Assembly (NCBI GenBank): GCA_002360455.1
Contig: DEQQ01000096.1
Location: forward strand, 1-64,000
Direction of reading: 5' to 3'
Origin: Saprospiraceae bacterium UBA3362
Lineage (GTDB): Bacteria > Bacteroidota > Bacteroidia > Chitinophagales > Saprospiraceae
DNA: 64,000 nt
Shown: positions 23,943 through 33,363 of the stretch, one piece after another
How positions within the stretch are numbered: the first letter of the stretch is position 1
Layout: each line of letters starts with the position of its first letter
Made by a program: the position numbers and the translations under genes
Notes under the pieces: generated by a model
What the model saw: the letters and a program-made list of their open reading frames with translations, nothing else
What the model was told of the DNA's origin: nothing
Database searches by the model: none

Positions 23943-26573
23943 ATGAAAGCTAAAATTTTACCATTCTTATTATTTGTAGGATTATTAATATCCTCTTTTC
24001 AACTTCAAGCACAATGTACACTAAAAGGAAAAGTTACCAATCAACAAGGTGAAGCACTATTAGGTGCGATAGTACAGATTCCCGGATTGGGCATTGGTAC
24101 CACAACCGATGTTGATGGAATGTACACACTATCCAATGTTCCGAGTGGAAGAGTGAGCGTAGAAGCATTCTCTCTTTCTTATGAACCACAGACACAATCT
24201 GTAACTGCAAGTACTTCCGGAGTTACAGATGTAAACTTTACATTGTCTGAACAATCCATTGGACTCAACTCTGTAGTTGTTACAGGAAATGCAAACCCCA
24301 AAGCTGCATTGGAGAGCAGCATTTCTGTTACCACATTGAATGCGAGACAAATCAACAATTCAAATGTAAGAACGACTGCAGAAATTTTCAGATCGATTCC
24401 CGGAATAAGATCTGAGAGCAGCGGCGGTGATGGAAATAGTAATATTACTGTAAGAGGGGTTCCTGTAAGCGCAGGAGGAAGCAGATATTTGCTTATCCAA
24501 GAAGACGGATTGCCTGTACTTCAATTTGGAGATGTTGCCTTCGGAACACAGGATCAGTTCTTACGATATGATCAGACAGTATCTAGAATAGAAGCTGTAA
24601 AAGGAGGAAGTGCTTCTGTATTGGCAAGCAACTCCCCGGCAGGAATCATCAACTTCATCAGCAAGACCGGAGAAAATCAAGGGGGATCCATCTCCAAAAC
24701 CATAGGACTTGATTTTAATAATTACAGAACCGACTTAGAATATGGATTGCCATTGGGCAATGGATTGTCTGTTCATTTTGGCGGATTTTATCGCGCAGGA
24801 GACGGACCGAGAAAAACAGGCTTCACCAGCAATAATGGAGGCCAGGCAAAGCTTAACATTATGAAAAGATTCGATGGTGGATTTGTAAAAGTATATGGAA
24901 AATTCTTAAATGATAGATCCGCAGCGTATATGCCAATGCCTATCGAAGTAAGCGGCACAAATGCTTCTCCTACATGGAAGTCATTGAGTTCTTATGATGC
25001 TTTACGCGGTTCTTTGCAAACTCCAAGACTATTGCATGATCTTACTATGGGTGGCGACGGTAATGCTTTATCCAGCGATATAAGCGATGGAATGCATGCA
25101 GTAAGCAAGACAGTAGGAGCCGAAGTTTCTGTTAATTTAGGAAATCAATGGAACCTTAGAAATAAAACAAGATACTCAGCCAATTCAGGACAATTTTTAG
25201 CTCCGTTTCCGGCCAATGTAGGATCTGCAACGGATATCTTGTCAAGTGTAGGCAAACAAGCAGTTTATGCAGGAACAACACAGGCTGTAGATGCCAATGG
25301 AGTTTATATGCGTATGCATTTATTTAATACAAGTTTGAATAATTTCAACAACTTTATTAATGATGTGACCCTTTCAAAATCTTTTGAAAAAGTAAAATTC
25401 AATGTGGGTCTTTACAAAAGCATCCAAAACATTAATATGGATTGGCATTGGAATACTTACTTGATGGAAGTAAGCGATGACAATGCTAGAATGATTGATG
25501 TAAAAGATTCATTGGGCAACAGTTTAAGCCCAAATGGTTTGCTGGCTTATGGAGTTCCGGCTTGGGGAAATTGCTGTAACAGAAACTTCAATACTCATTA
25601 TGATATTGTTGCTCCTCACGGAAATGTGGAATTAAATCTTAACGATAAACTCAATGTAGATCTTGGAGTTCGTTATGACTTAGGACATGTATATGGAAGT
25701 TTCAAAGGAGGAAGTGGAGATGTTGCTTCTGTAGATATGAACGGAAATGGCAAAATAGATGCTAATGAAAATGCAGTAGCAACGGCAGGAAATAATCCAA
25801 CACCTGTAAATTACAACTACGATTATCTTTCTTATTCTGCTGGTGCAAATTATATGCTTACTCAGAACAATGCAGTGTTTTTAAGATACAGCAGCGGCGG
25901 ATCTGCTAGTGCAGATAGAGTTTTGTTTAGCGGTTACAACTATACCAATTCGGATGATAAATCGTTGGATGCTCAAAAAGTGAATTATGTCAATCAAGTA
26001 GAATTAGGATATAAGCAAAAAGCCAAATCTTGGATTCTTAATGCAACAGCATTTTGGGCCAATACCAAGGAGAGCAATTATGAGGCAACGACTCAAAAGA
26101 AGTTTGACAACAAATACAGAGCTGCAGGTTTGGAGCTTGAAGCAAATTCAAATTTTGCAAATGCATTCAATATTGGATTAGGAGTAACATATACAAATGC
26201 TAAAATCGTAGAATCGAAAGATGCAACGGTGGTGGACAATACTCCAAGAAGAACTCCGGCTTTCATGTACAATCTTACACCATCTTATAACAAAGGAAAA
26301 TTGGCTATAGGCATTGGATTGATTGGAGCTACAAAGTCCTACGCTCAAGACAACAACAAATTGATTATGCCGGGCTACCTTTTGGTAAATCCGTATATCT
26401 CTTATAAACTTGGCAAGAGTTTTAATATTAATTTACAATCTAATAATTTATTAAATGCATTGGCAGTGACAGAAGCAGAAGAAGGTGAAATAAAAGAAAA
26501 TGCAACAAATATTTTAAGAGGAAGACCATTGCCGGGCAGAAGTACGTCAATAAGTTTTTCATATCAGTTTTAA
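23943..26573 (+). CDS. TonB-dependent outer-membrane receptor
   Basis: 876 aa. Signal peptide 1-23 (ends LQAQ), carboxypeptidase-D-regulatory-like domain 25-105 (GKVTNQQGEALLGAIVQ), plug domain about 112-240 (VVVTGNANPKAALESS; ITVRGVPV; RIEAVKGGSASVLASNSPAGIINF) and a 22-strand-type barrel ending SISFSYQF with a C-terminal Phe. It imports a ligand across the outer membrane using TonB energy. It is the first gene of a plus-strand locus with a hydrolase, a P-loop kinase and an SLC45-like carrier, under the LacI-type operator, so a di- or oligosaccharide is the likely ligand. There is no SusD partner gene next to it. Confidence 0.93.
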   Translation: MKAKILPFLLFVGLLISSFQLQAQCTLKGKVTNQQGEALLGAIVQIPGLGIGTTTDVDGMYTLSNVPSGRVSVEAFSLSYEPQTQSVTASTSGVTDVNFTLSEQSIGLNSVVVTGNANPKAALESSISVTTLNARQINNSNVRTTAEIFRSIPGIRSESSGGDGNSNITVRGVPVSAGGSRYLLIQEDGLPVLQFGDVAFGTQDQFLRYDQTVSRIEAVKGGSASVLASNSPAGIINFISKTGENQGGSISKTIGLDFNNYRTDLEYGLPLGNGLSVHFGGFYRAGDGPRKTGFTSNNGGQAKLNIMKRFDGGFVKVYGKFLNDRSAAYMPMPIEVSGTNASPTWKSLSSYDALRGSLQTPRLLHDLTMGGDGNALSSDISDGMHAVSKTVGAEVSVNLGNQWNLRNKTRYSANSGQFLAPFPANVGSATDILSSVGKQAVYAGTTQAVDANGVYMRMHLFNTSLNNFNNFINDVTLSKSFEKVKFNVGLYKSIQNINMDWHWNTYLMEVSDDNARMIDVKDSLGNSLSPNGLLAYGVPAWGNCCNRNFNTHYDIVAPHGNVELNLNDKLNVDLGVRYDLGHVYGSFKGGSGDVASVDMNGNGKIDANENAVATAGNNPTPVNYNYDYLSYSAGANYMLTQNNAVFLRYSSGGSASADRVLFSGYNYTNSDDKSLDAQKVNYVNQVELGYKQKAKSWILNATAFWANTKESNYEATTQKKFDNKYRAAGLELEANSNFANAFNIGLGVTYTNAKIVESKDATVVDNTPRRTPAFMYNLTPSYNKGKLAIGIGLIGATKSYAQDNNKLIMPGYLLVNPYISYKLGKSFNINLQSNNLLNALAVTEAEEGEIKENATNILRGRPLPGRSTSISFSYQF

Positions 26574-26590
26574 TGGGTTAAATGTTGATT

Positions 26591-26630
26591 ATGCATATGA
26601 GATGAGTCCTTCGGGCCATCTCATATGTAT
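26591..26630 (+). terminator. strong intercistronic hairpin
   Basis: CATATGAGATG (26594-26604) and CATCTCATATG (26617-26627) are perfectly complementary. The stem extends to 14 bp with ATG/TAT ends, and the loop contains a TTCG-closed inner part. No long T-run follows. It lies 20 bp after the receptor stop and 70 bp before the hydrolase, so it may limit read-through or protect the receptor mRNA end, giving unequal expression within the operon. Confidence 0.55.
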
Positions 26631-26697
26631 ATCTAAAACAAAATGAGAATTTCAAATACTAGCTTAATTTTACAGTATTAAACTAAATTGGATCATT

Positions 26698-27888
26698 TTG
26701 AAATTCTTTGCCCCGGCTGTAGAACAAATTATAAATTCCATAACGGACTATGGGATTATGGCAGGAACATCAGCTGTTGACAACTATCAAAGAGTGTGGA
26801 GCAGAGATCAGGCCATGGCCGGAATCACCGGTATTTTAATTAATGACAAACAAATTCTTGAAGGTTTAAAATCCGGAATAAGATCACTCTCTCTCTGTCA
26901 ATCTAAAACCGGACATATACCAAGTAATATTTCAATAAATTCTGATGGCAGTTATAAGCTAAGTTATGGCACTCTTTCGGGCAAAGTAGATGCAACAACT
27001 TGGTGGATTGTTTCTGCTGCGCTTTTATTGCTCAACCATAAGGATGAGTCTCTAAAAACAGAACTATTGCCTGCTGTAGAAAAAGCAGTCTTCATGCTTG
27101 AGACGATAGAGTATAACCAAAAGCATCTTATATACACGCCATTGGCTGGAAATTGGGCAGATGAATATTTTTTGCAAGGACATACTCTTTATGATAATTG
27201 CCTGTACTATTGGGCAATAAAGCTTATTGCCGAACTGTATGACAATGAGCAATGGGTGATCAAATCTAAACAGATCAAACAAGCTATTATTGATCATTTT
27301 TCAGAACCTTCTGATTCCCATACAATGAACGTTATGGCCTTAAGAGCCATGCAAGAGCTGGATTATTTTCCTCCTTGCTTTCAAGCTAACAAGTACTTTT
27401 CTTTTTGGGATATGTCAGGAAATGCATTGGCATTGCTTTTGGGGATTGATGACAAAAAGAACAATCGACTTATAGCATATTTGGAATCAATGGCACTAGA
27501 ATATAATACTTATTTATTGCCCGTTTTTTATCCTGTAATAGTTCCGACTTCTACTGCATGGCAGGAACTTCAACATTTACAGCTGTATCGTTTTAAAAAC
27601 GAACCGAATTCTTTTCAAAATGGAGGTTCATGGCCTATCTTTTTAGCCTGGTTAAGCCTAGGACTTAGCAAGCTTGGCAATACTAATTTATACAATAAAA
27701 TCTTTGAAGAGTATAGTAGGTTTTTAGAAAAAACGGAAACTCAAGGATTATTTTATGAGTATATCAATCCGATCACTCAACAAAATGGTGGAGTGGATCG
27801 TCTAAATTTCTCTGCATCTGCATATTTAATGATGCAAATCTGCAAACCATCTTCTCCTCAAAATATTCAAGCTATTCTAAGATTATGA
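26698..27888 (+). CDS. glycoside hydrolase, GH100/GH15-like (putative invertase)
   Basis: About 396 aa starting at TTG 26698. The frame is open back to a TAA at 26665 and has no ATG in that stretch, so TTG (or an ATT upstream) must serve. An (alpha/alpha)6-barrel-type sequence: YQRVWSRDQAMAGITG, TGHIPSNISINSDG, KVDATTWWIVSAALLL, GNWADEYFLQGHTLYDN. The WSRDQ and GNWADE acids are the likely catalytic pair by analogy with GH15/GH63/GH100 enzymes. It has no signal peptide, so it acts in the cytoplasm after transport. Overlaps the next gene by 4 bp. Sucrose or another alpha-linked disaccharide is the inferred substrate. Confidence 0.75.
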   Translation: MKFFAPAVEQIINSITDYGIMAGTSAVDNYQRVWSRDQAMAGITGILINDKQILEGLKSGIRSLSLCQSKTGHIPSNISINSDGSYKLSYGTLSGKVDATTWWIVSAALLLLNHKDESLKTELLPAVEKAVFMLETIEYNQKHLIYTPLAGNWADEYFLQGHTLYDNCLYYWAIKLIAELYDNEQWVIKSKQIKQAIIDHFSEPSDSHTMNVMALRAMQELDYFPPCFQANKYFSFWDMSGNALALLLGIDDKKNNRLIAYLESMALEYNTYLLPVFYPVIVPTSTAWQELQHLQLYRFKNEPNSFQNGGSWPIFLAWLSLGLSKLGNTNLYNKIFEEYSRFLEKTETQGLFYEYINPITQQNGGVDRLNFSASAYLMMQICKPSSPQNIQAILRL

Positions 27889-28544
27889 TAGGAGATAAAA
27901 TAATTATTAAACCTGTTTATTATGAAACCTCGAGAAAAATAATCGATGAGCTTCGACTAAAAGAATATATTCAAAAACAAGCTAAAGCGGTAATATGCAT
28001 TGGCGGCGAAAGTGGCAGCGGCAAAAGCGTTACAGCGGTTTGTCTTCAAGAAGAACTTCAAAAGCAAAACATCAACACTATTATTCTGCATCAAGATGAT
28101 TATTTTTTCTATCCTCCTGCAGAAAATCATCAATTAAGAGAAAAAGATATCAATCACATTGGTCCGCAAGAGGTGAATATCTCCTCTTTACAAAATCACA
28201 TCGACCTGTTTAAAAGGAATGAAAAAAGTGCAGTAGGGCCATTAATGGATTATGCTACGAATACAGTGTCGAATCAACTATTAGAGTTTGAACACCATAA
28301 CGTACTTATAGTGGAAGGGACATATTCTATGCTGTTACAAGGAGCGAATTTCAAAATTTTTATTGACAGAGATTATCACAAGACTCTAAAAAACAGAATC
28401 GAAAGAAATCGGGAAAAACACTCAGAATTTATTGAAACTGTACTTGAGATAGAACATCAAATCATTAAACAGCACATCCAATTTGCTGATTATATCATCG
28501 ATCATCATTATCAATTGACAAAACATCATATCAATGTCAAATAA
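27885..28544 (+). CDS. uridine-kinase-like P-loop kinase
   Basis: 219 aa. Walker A GGESGSGKS at about 36-44, followed by HQDDYFFYPP (the acidic DDYF segment of uridine kinase and phosphoribulokinase folds) and VEGTYSMLL (Walker-B-like strand), with basic lid residues KNRIERNREKH. It phosphorylates a small molecule with ATP. The natural guess would be uridine, but its place between a disaccharide hydrolase and a sugar carrier, overlapping both, suggests it may act on a product of sugar cleavage. No obvious substrate can be read from the sequence. The start codon overlaps the hydrolase stop (ATGA). Confidence 0.8.
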   Translation: MIGDKIIIKPVYYETSRKIIDELRLKEYIQKQAKAVICIGGESGSGKSVTAVCLQEELQKQNINTIILHQDDYFFYPPAENHQLREKDINHIGPQEVNISSLQNHIDLFKRNEKSAVGPLMDYATNTVSNQLLEFEHHNVLIVEGTYSMLLQGANFKIFIDRDYHKTLKNRIERNREKHSEFIETVLEIEHQIIKQHIQFADYIIDHHYQLTKHHINVK

Positions 28545-30012
28545 GGTTCAACTCAGTTTTTGGCAAATAATTCATCTCAACGTTGGTTTCTTTGGGATTC
28601 AATACAGTTTTGGATTACAACAAAGTGCTGTAAACCCCATATATGATTTTTTAGGGGCGTCTCCGGATCAAATCCCGATTTTAAATCTTGCAGGACCAAT
28701 TACAGGTTTAATAGTTCAGCCCATTGTAGGAGCAATCAGTGATAGAACTTTTCATCCTAAATGGGGAAGAAGAAAACCATTTTTTCTGCTGGGAGCTATA
28801 TTATGTAGCATTGCTTTATTTTTCTTTCCATTTAGTTCAAGTTTATGGTTTGCGACCGGAATGCTTTGGATTCTTGATATAGGAAACAATATGGCCATGG
28901 AGCCGTACCGCGCTTATGTTGCAGATACTCTGGACGAAGATAAGCAGTCAACAGGCTTTTTAATTCAAAGTTTTTTCACAGGATTTGGGCAAACTATTGC
29001 CAATTTAAGCTTGTTTATTTTTCCACTTGTTTTTCTTAGCAAAACAGGACATATTCCCAATTGGGTATTTGCTTCCTTTTTCTTAGGCTCCATTTGCAGT
29101 ATTGCCAGCATTTTATGGAGTTTATACAAAACCAAAGAGATCAAAGAGCTTCCTTACGAAACATCCAATAACGAGTTTAAACTTTCAACATTAGTCCACG
29201 ACTTTTATTTGGCCTTTAAAGAAATGCCAAGGTCTATGAAGTATCTCAGTATCATTTATTTGTTTCAATGGTATGCCCTGTTTTGTTACTGGCAAAACAG
29301 CAGCAAAGCGATCGCTATGAACTGTTTTGAGTGGAAATCAATGAGTGGAGAACAGTCAAAAGAAGCAATGGCTTATGCAGAATTGGAGACTGTCGTTGCA
29401 CAAATTCCGGAAACAAAATCAATGGATGCAGACAGCTTGTTCATGTCTTTTTCAGAATCATCCACACCATTAAAAGATAAAATAGAGAATGAAAAAAATC
29501 AACTCGCACAGTCCTATGTTGCCAATAGATTAAAATACGAGAAGGCGGTTTCATGGACAGGTTTGGTAAATGGTTGGTATAATATTGTGACCTTTATAGT
29601 TGCCCTTGTGCTTATTTATTTTGCAAAAATAATTCACCCAAAATTTATTCATGCAACTGCACTTTTTTGTGCCGCCGTGGGCCTGTTCGCATTTAGTCAA
29701 ATAACAAACAAGTATTGGTTGTTTTTGGCCATTTCCGGATTTGGGATAGCCTGGGCATCCATTATGGCTATTCCTTTTTTATTGGTTGTAAAAGACATTC
29801 CTGCAAAACGATATGGCATATATATGGGTATTATTAATGCCATGATTGTAATCCCAATGTTTATTCAAACCACCAGTTTTGGATTTATTATGAGAAACTA
29901 TTTACACAATAACAGTGCAACGGCCATCGTATTTGCAGCAGCGCTTTTATTGATAAGTTCTTTCTTATGTTTGTTTTTTCCTACAATGGAAAAAAATACT
30001 TCTACAACGTAA
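28534..30012 (+). CDS. MFS carrier, SLC45/sucrose-transporter-like
   Basis: 492 aa with 12 hydrophobic segments and a long central loop (about 255-325) rich in charged residues. The first helix region, NVGFFGIQYSFGLQQSAVNP, and the loop between helices 2 and 3, SDRTFHPKWGRRKPFF, with the R-G-R-R/K-P motif, are those of the glycoside-pentoside-hexuronide/SLC45 group that carries sucrose, maltose and related disaccharides. It is the inner-membrane step of the locus. It starts 11 bp before the kinase stop, so it is translationally coupled, and is the last gene of the operon. Confidence 0.88.
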   Translation: MSNKVQLSFWQIIHLNVGFFGIQYSFGLQQSAVNPIYDFLGASPDQIPILNLAGPITGLIVQPIVGAISDRTFHPKWGRRKPFFLLGAILCSIALFFFPFSSSLWFATGMLWILDIGNNMAMEPYRAYVADTLDEDKQSTGFLIQSFFTGFGQTIANLSLFIFPLVFLSKTGHIPNWVFASFFLGSICSIASILWSLYKTKEIKELPYETSNNEFKLSTLVHDFYLAFKEMPRSMKYLSIIYLFQWYALFCYWQNSSKAIAMNCFEWKSMSGEQSKEAMAYAELETVVAQIPETKSMDADSLFMSFSESSTPLKDKIENEKNQLAQSYVANRLKYEKAVSWTGLVNGWYNIVTFIVALVLIYFAKIIHPKFIHATALFCAAVGLFAFSQITNKYWLFLAISGFGIAWASIMAIPFLLVVKDIPAKRYGIYMGIINAMIVIPMFIQTTSFGFIMRNYLHNNSATAIVFAAALLLISSFLCLFFPTMEKNTSTT

Positions 30013-30045
30013 AATTGAATTTTCATTTTTACAAAGGAATTGTCC

Positions 30046-30071
30046 AACACATATTCTTTCGTGTGTTCTTT
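30046..30071 (+). terminator. putative terminator of the sugar operon
   Basis: AACACA (30046-30051) and TGTGTT (30062-30067) form a 6-bp stem with a 10-nt loop, followed by CTTTTG. It lies between two convergent genes. The stem is short, so confidence is modest. Confidence 0.4.
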
Positions 30072-30086
30072 TGTTCAAACAGAGCA

Positions 30087-31178
30087 TTAGGTGAAAGCAC
30101 AGTCACCGTCTCCGTCCTGAAATTGAAGGCAATCTTCAATAAGAATGTTCAATGCTTTTCCTATTTTGTATTCACGAAATTGTTTTTTGCGATATAGAAA
30201 CCGAATTTCTTTGTTGAACAATTGTTGAAGCTCCTTTTGATATAAAGTTACAGTGTGAACTCGATATTGCTTTATTATTTTTTTAAACCATAATCCCCAT
30301 TCTACGGATATTATTTTACCAAAAAAATAAGGAACTCTCAAGTGCCCATCCCTAATTATTAAAAACATCACGCATGTTGGCTTAGAATCAAAATAAGAGC
30401 TCACTATTACATTTTCAAACTGATCAGCACAGCCACTGAAATAGTATTTTTCACACTCCATTTTAGCTTGTTCGTTATCTGTCAAAATCCAAGGAAAACT
30501 CTTTGTCCATCGAACTTCGGGGACTCCCCTACGAAATGAAAACAATTTGGATTGCTGTGTAATAAACTCCATGATCAATGGATCATGGAAATCACAATCC
30601 TTGATCTCATCAAGATGGTTCTTATCAAAACTTAATAGAGATATTAATTGATTGCCTATACTATCACAGGCTTTAAGTAAAGGGCTTGCAAATTTCAATT
30701 TTGGAAATTTTCTAGGAATGAGTTCACGACTATTGAGCTTTACAAAATATCTCATTCCCATAATCGTAGTCTCGGTTTCCAAAAATGACAATTTGTTGTA
30801 GATTTTTTTTGCTGTCTCAGTAAATTCTGTTAACAAGATTCTTCCTTGATATTGGTCATTGGCATAGTTTATCAACTGTTTGCTTAATCCCCTACCCTGA
30901 TGCGTAGAGGCCACCCAAAGGCAACTCAACCATGCAAAATGAATTGGTTCACCCTTACCATAATAATCATCGGGGATCATCCCAAGATAGGCAATAACCT
31001 CTTCCCTATCAAATAAGGCAGCCAGTAAAATATCATTTGGGTTGACTCTTGGATTATGAATTTGTGAGATAGCACGATGAGAAGAAATGGGCAAATTTTT
31101 TAATTGTTTAAAATGCGAACTGTTTATCCAATTTCCAAGTTGCTCTTGGGTATAAGATTTTAAAGAGTAATTCGTCAT
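30087..31178 (-). CDS. GNAT-family acetyltransferase
   Basis: 363 aa. An acyl-CoA-binding GNAT core is visible in the first 150 residues: beta strands around FDREEVIAYLGMIPDDYYG and HFAWLSCLWV, then the pyrophosphate-binding loop HQGRGLSKQLINYA (Q/R-x-x-G-x-G/A type) and a terminal EFTETAKKIYNKLSF segment. The C-terminal 200 residues resemble a second, degenerate GNAT-like half without the loop. The start overlaps the stop of the deacetylase gene by 4 bp, so the two act together, probably on a glycan or cell-envelope precursor (inference). Substrate unknown. Confidence 0.75.
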   Translation of the reverse strand: MTNYSLKSYTQEQLGNWINSSHFKQLKNLPISSHRAISQIHNPRVNPNDILLAALFDREEVIAYLGMIPDDYYGKGEPIHFAWLSCLWVASTHQGRGLSKQLINYANDQYQGRILLTEFTETAKKIYNKLSFLETETTIMGMRYFVKLNSRELIPRKFPKLKFASPLLKACDSIGNQLISLLSFDKNHLDEIKDCDFHDPLIMEFITQQSKLFSFRRGVPEVRWTKSFPWILTDNEQAKMECEKYYFSGCADQFENVIVSSYFDSKPTCVMFLIIRDGHLRVPYFFGKIISVEWGLWFKKIIKQYRVHTVTLYQKELQQLFNKEIRFLYRKKQFREYKIGKALNILIEDCLQFQDGDGDCAFT

Positions 31179-32134
31179 TTACCTATTGATTTTTTCAATG
31201 AATAGTAAAGATATTCTTCTTTTAGTTTTTCAATGGAACCTAGAGACCCGTCATCCATAGGTATTCTTTGAAAATGATTTTTATATGATGATGTTTGCAG
31301 TCCCGCACATCCAAAACTACAGTCAAAAAGGGTTTTCAATACGGCCATTAAATCTTTACCAATGCCATAGTCAGTAAATGGAAAGGCAAAACATTTTATG
31401 CGTTCATCCTGCAGCAATTCAATACCGTTTCTCACCTGTTCGATCTGTTCTTCCAATGTCAAGTCTGTCAATAAAGGATGATTGGCAGTGTGTAACCCAA
31501 GCGCAAATCCCTGAGATCGGAGCCATAATAATTCCTCAACAGAACAAAAGAGTTTTAGCTTGCTAAACTCAGCAAAAATTTGATTATCCAATTGGAAAAT
31601 AAATTCTTTTAGTTCATTTTCTTGAGACCACTTAAATAAATTTAACTTTGCAAACAACTCTTTTTTCTTTTGATCAGTCAAATTATTTTTTTGATTAATC
31701 TGAGCTATTGTATAGCTTACCAAGTGTCTAAAAAAAATTTTTTCTCCTTTTGCAAATTCCGGATTGAAGAAAAAAATTGCCGGGATCTGTTTTTTTAAAA
31801 GTAATGGGGCAATAAGCGTTTTACATTCTAACAAACCATCATCAAAACTTAACAAACAAACTCGACGATTATTACTAGGATCTTGTTTTACTTTGAGAAA
31901 CTCCTCAACGGTGACAAATTCAAAATATCCTGCAACAGCATCCAATTCCCATTCCAATTCATCTATTGTCTTTGTATGAAACAAATGATTTGTGTGGAAG
32001 GAGTTTTCAGTTTTAATAGTATGGTATAATAAACAAATCGCATTTTGATGACTTTTGTCAATCAATTTTGACATTGAAAAATATTGACCGATATGGCCAA
32101 GACTTTTCCTGAAAAGCATTTTATACCCAGCCAT
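31175..32134 (-). CDS. polysaccharide deacetylase-like (NodB) protein
   Basis: 319 aa. NodB fold: LLYHTI strand, motif 1 SFDDGLLE (metal-binding and catalytic Asp pair), motif 2 LHTANHPLL (two His ligands), and later FAFPFTDYG. It removes N-acetyl or related groups from a sugar using a metal ion. There is no signal peptide, so it may act on a lipid- or nucleotide-linked sugar in the cytoplasm. It forms a two-gene unit with the downstream GNAT protein. The upstream 235 bp to the AMP nucleosidase gene are divergent and without other genes. Confidence 0.85.
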   Translation of the reverse strand: MAGYKMLFRKSLGHIGQYFSMSKLIDKSHQNAICLLYHTIKTENSFHTNHLFHTKTIDELEWELDAVAGYFEFVTVEEFLKVKQDPSNNRRVCLLSFDDGLLECKTLIAPLLLKKQIPAIFFFNPEFAKGEKIFFRHLVSYTIAQINQKNNLTDQKKKELFAKLNLFKWSQENELKEFIFQLDNQIFAEFSKLKLFCSVEELLWLRSQGFALGLHTANHPLLTDLTLEEQIEQVRNGIELLQDERIKCFAFPFTDYGIGKDLMAVLKTLFDCSFGCAGLQTSSYKNHFQRIPMDDGSLGSIEKLKEEYLYYSLKKSIGK

Positions 32135-32369
32135 TGTTCCGCAATAATAAAATTATTCTGTCAATTTCGACAAAGTTTTTACATTTGCTTCTGCTTTTTA
32201 TTTATCTGTTTGGATAAAAGCTCTTGTTTGCGTAGCTTTTTTAAAGTTATGAATCAAGAAAACACAATATCAAACAATATTTTCATTGAATGGTATTTGT
32301 ACTAAACAATTTGACGACTGTGTGGATCTCCTTTTTGTTTTAATTGGTTTTTTCAACAATTATTTTTTT

Positions 32370-33143
32370 ATGAAAACAAAACAAGACATCGTTCAAAATT
32401 GGCTACCAAGATATACCGGAACAGCACTTGAAGATTTTGGACAATACATTATTTTAGTTAATTTCAGCCATTATGTAGAGCAGTTTGCAAAGTGGAATAA
32501 TGTAGAAGTAAAGGGGAGACATAGAAGTATGATCAATGCTACTCATCAAAACATAACGATCATTAACTTTGGTATGGGCAGCCCAAATGCCGGAACCATC
32601 ATAGATCTTTTGACTGCGATTCAACCTAAGGCTGTTGTGTTTTTGGGTAAGTGTGGAGGATTGAAATCGGATAAAAATAAGGTTGGAGATTTGATTCTTC
32701 CCATAGCGGCCGTAAGAGGTGAAGGAACATCCAATGATTATTTACCTCCCGAGGTTCCGGCCTTGCCGGCTTTCGCACTCCAAAAAGCAATTTCTACAAC
32801 CATCAGAGAGTATGAAAAAGACTATTGGACGGGCACCGTTTACACTACAAACAAAAGAGTATGGGAGCATCGTTTGGATTTTAAAAAATACCTCAAGCGA
32901 CTTCGCGTAATGGCAATTGATATGGAAACAGCTACTATTTTTATAGCGGCATTCAAGAATAGAATTCCGGCAGGCGCACTCCTGTTGGTGTCCGATATGC
33001 CCATGATACCGGAAGGTGTAAAAACAGAAGAAAGCGACAAAGTGGTTACGCAGGATTATGCCGAAGCTCATCTAAAAATAGGCATAGATTCGCTTAAGCA
33101 ATTAATGAATAATTCTACTACGGTAAAGCATTTGAGGTTTTAG
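32370..33143 (+). CDS. amn: AMP nucleosidase
   Basis: 257 aa from MKTKQDIVQNWLPRYTG (32370), preferred over the TTT-rich upstream extension from 32286, which carries no family residues. It has the nucleoside-phosphorylase-like fold: NFGMGSPNAGTIIDLLTA, LGKCGGL (phosphate or ribose loop), GDLILPIAAVRGEG, and the signature MAIDMETATIF with the purine-binding acid, then LLVSDMP. It splits AMP to adenine and ribose-5-phosphate. It is short compared with the E. coli enzyme (about 480 aa) and matches the compact Bacteroidota form. Single gene. Confidence 0.88.
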   Translation: MKTKQDIVQNWLPRYTGTALEDFGQYIILVNFSHYVEQFAKWNNVEVKGRHRSMINATHQNITIINFGMGSPNAGTIIDLLTAIQPKAVVFLGKCGGLKSDKNKVGDLILPIAAVRGEGTSNDYLPPEVPALPAFALQKAISTTIREYEKDYWTGTVYTTNKRVWEHRLDFKKYLKRLRVMAIDMETATIFIAAFKNRIPAGALLLVSDMPMIPEGVKTEESDKVVTQDYAEAHLKIGIDSLKQLMNNSTTVKHLRF

Positions 33144-33363
33144 TCTTCAAGAGCGGTTTTGAACCCAAAATCAAGCTCAAAGAGGCTGAGAAATACATTT
33201 TTATTTTTTATATTAGTTTTATTATTTTGTTTAAAATCTTCAAAAAATCGTTAGTATATATAAGGGAAAACAAGGATATTAATGATTTTTGCCCAAAAGA
33301 AGCAACATATATTGCAAACCTGCGTATTTTAACTGTATATTTATAACCGAAAAGACGAATTTT

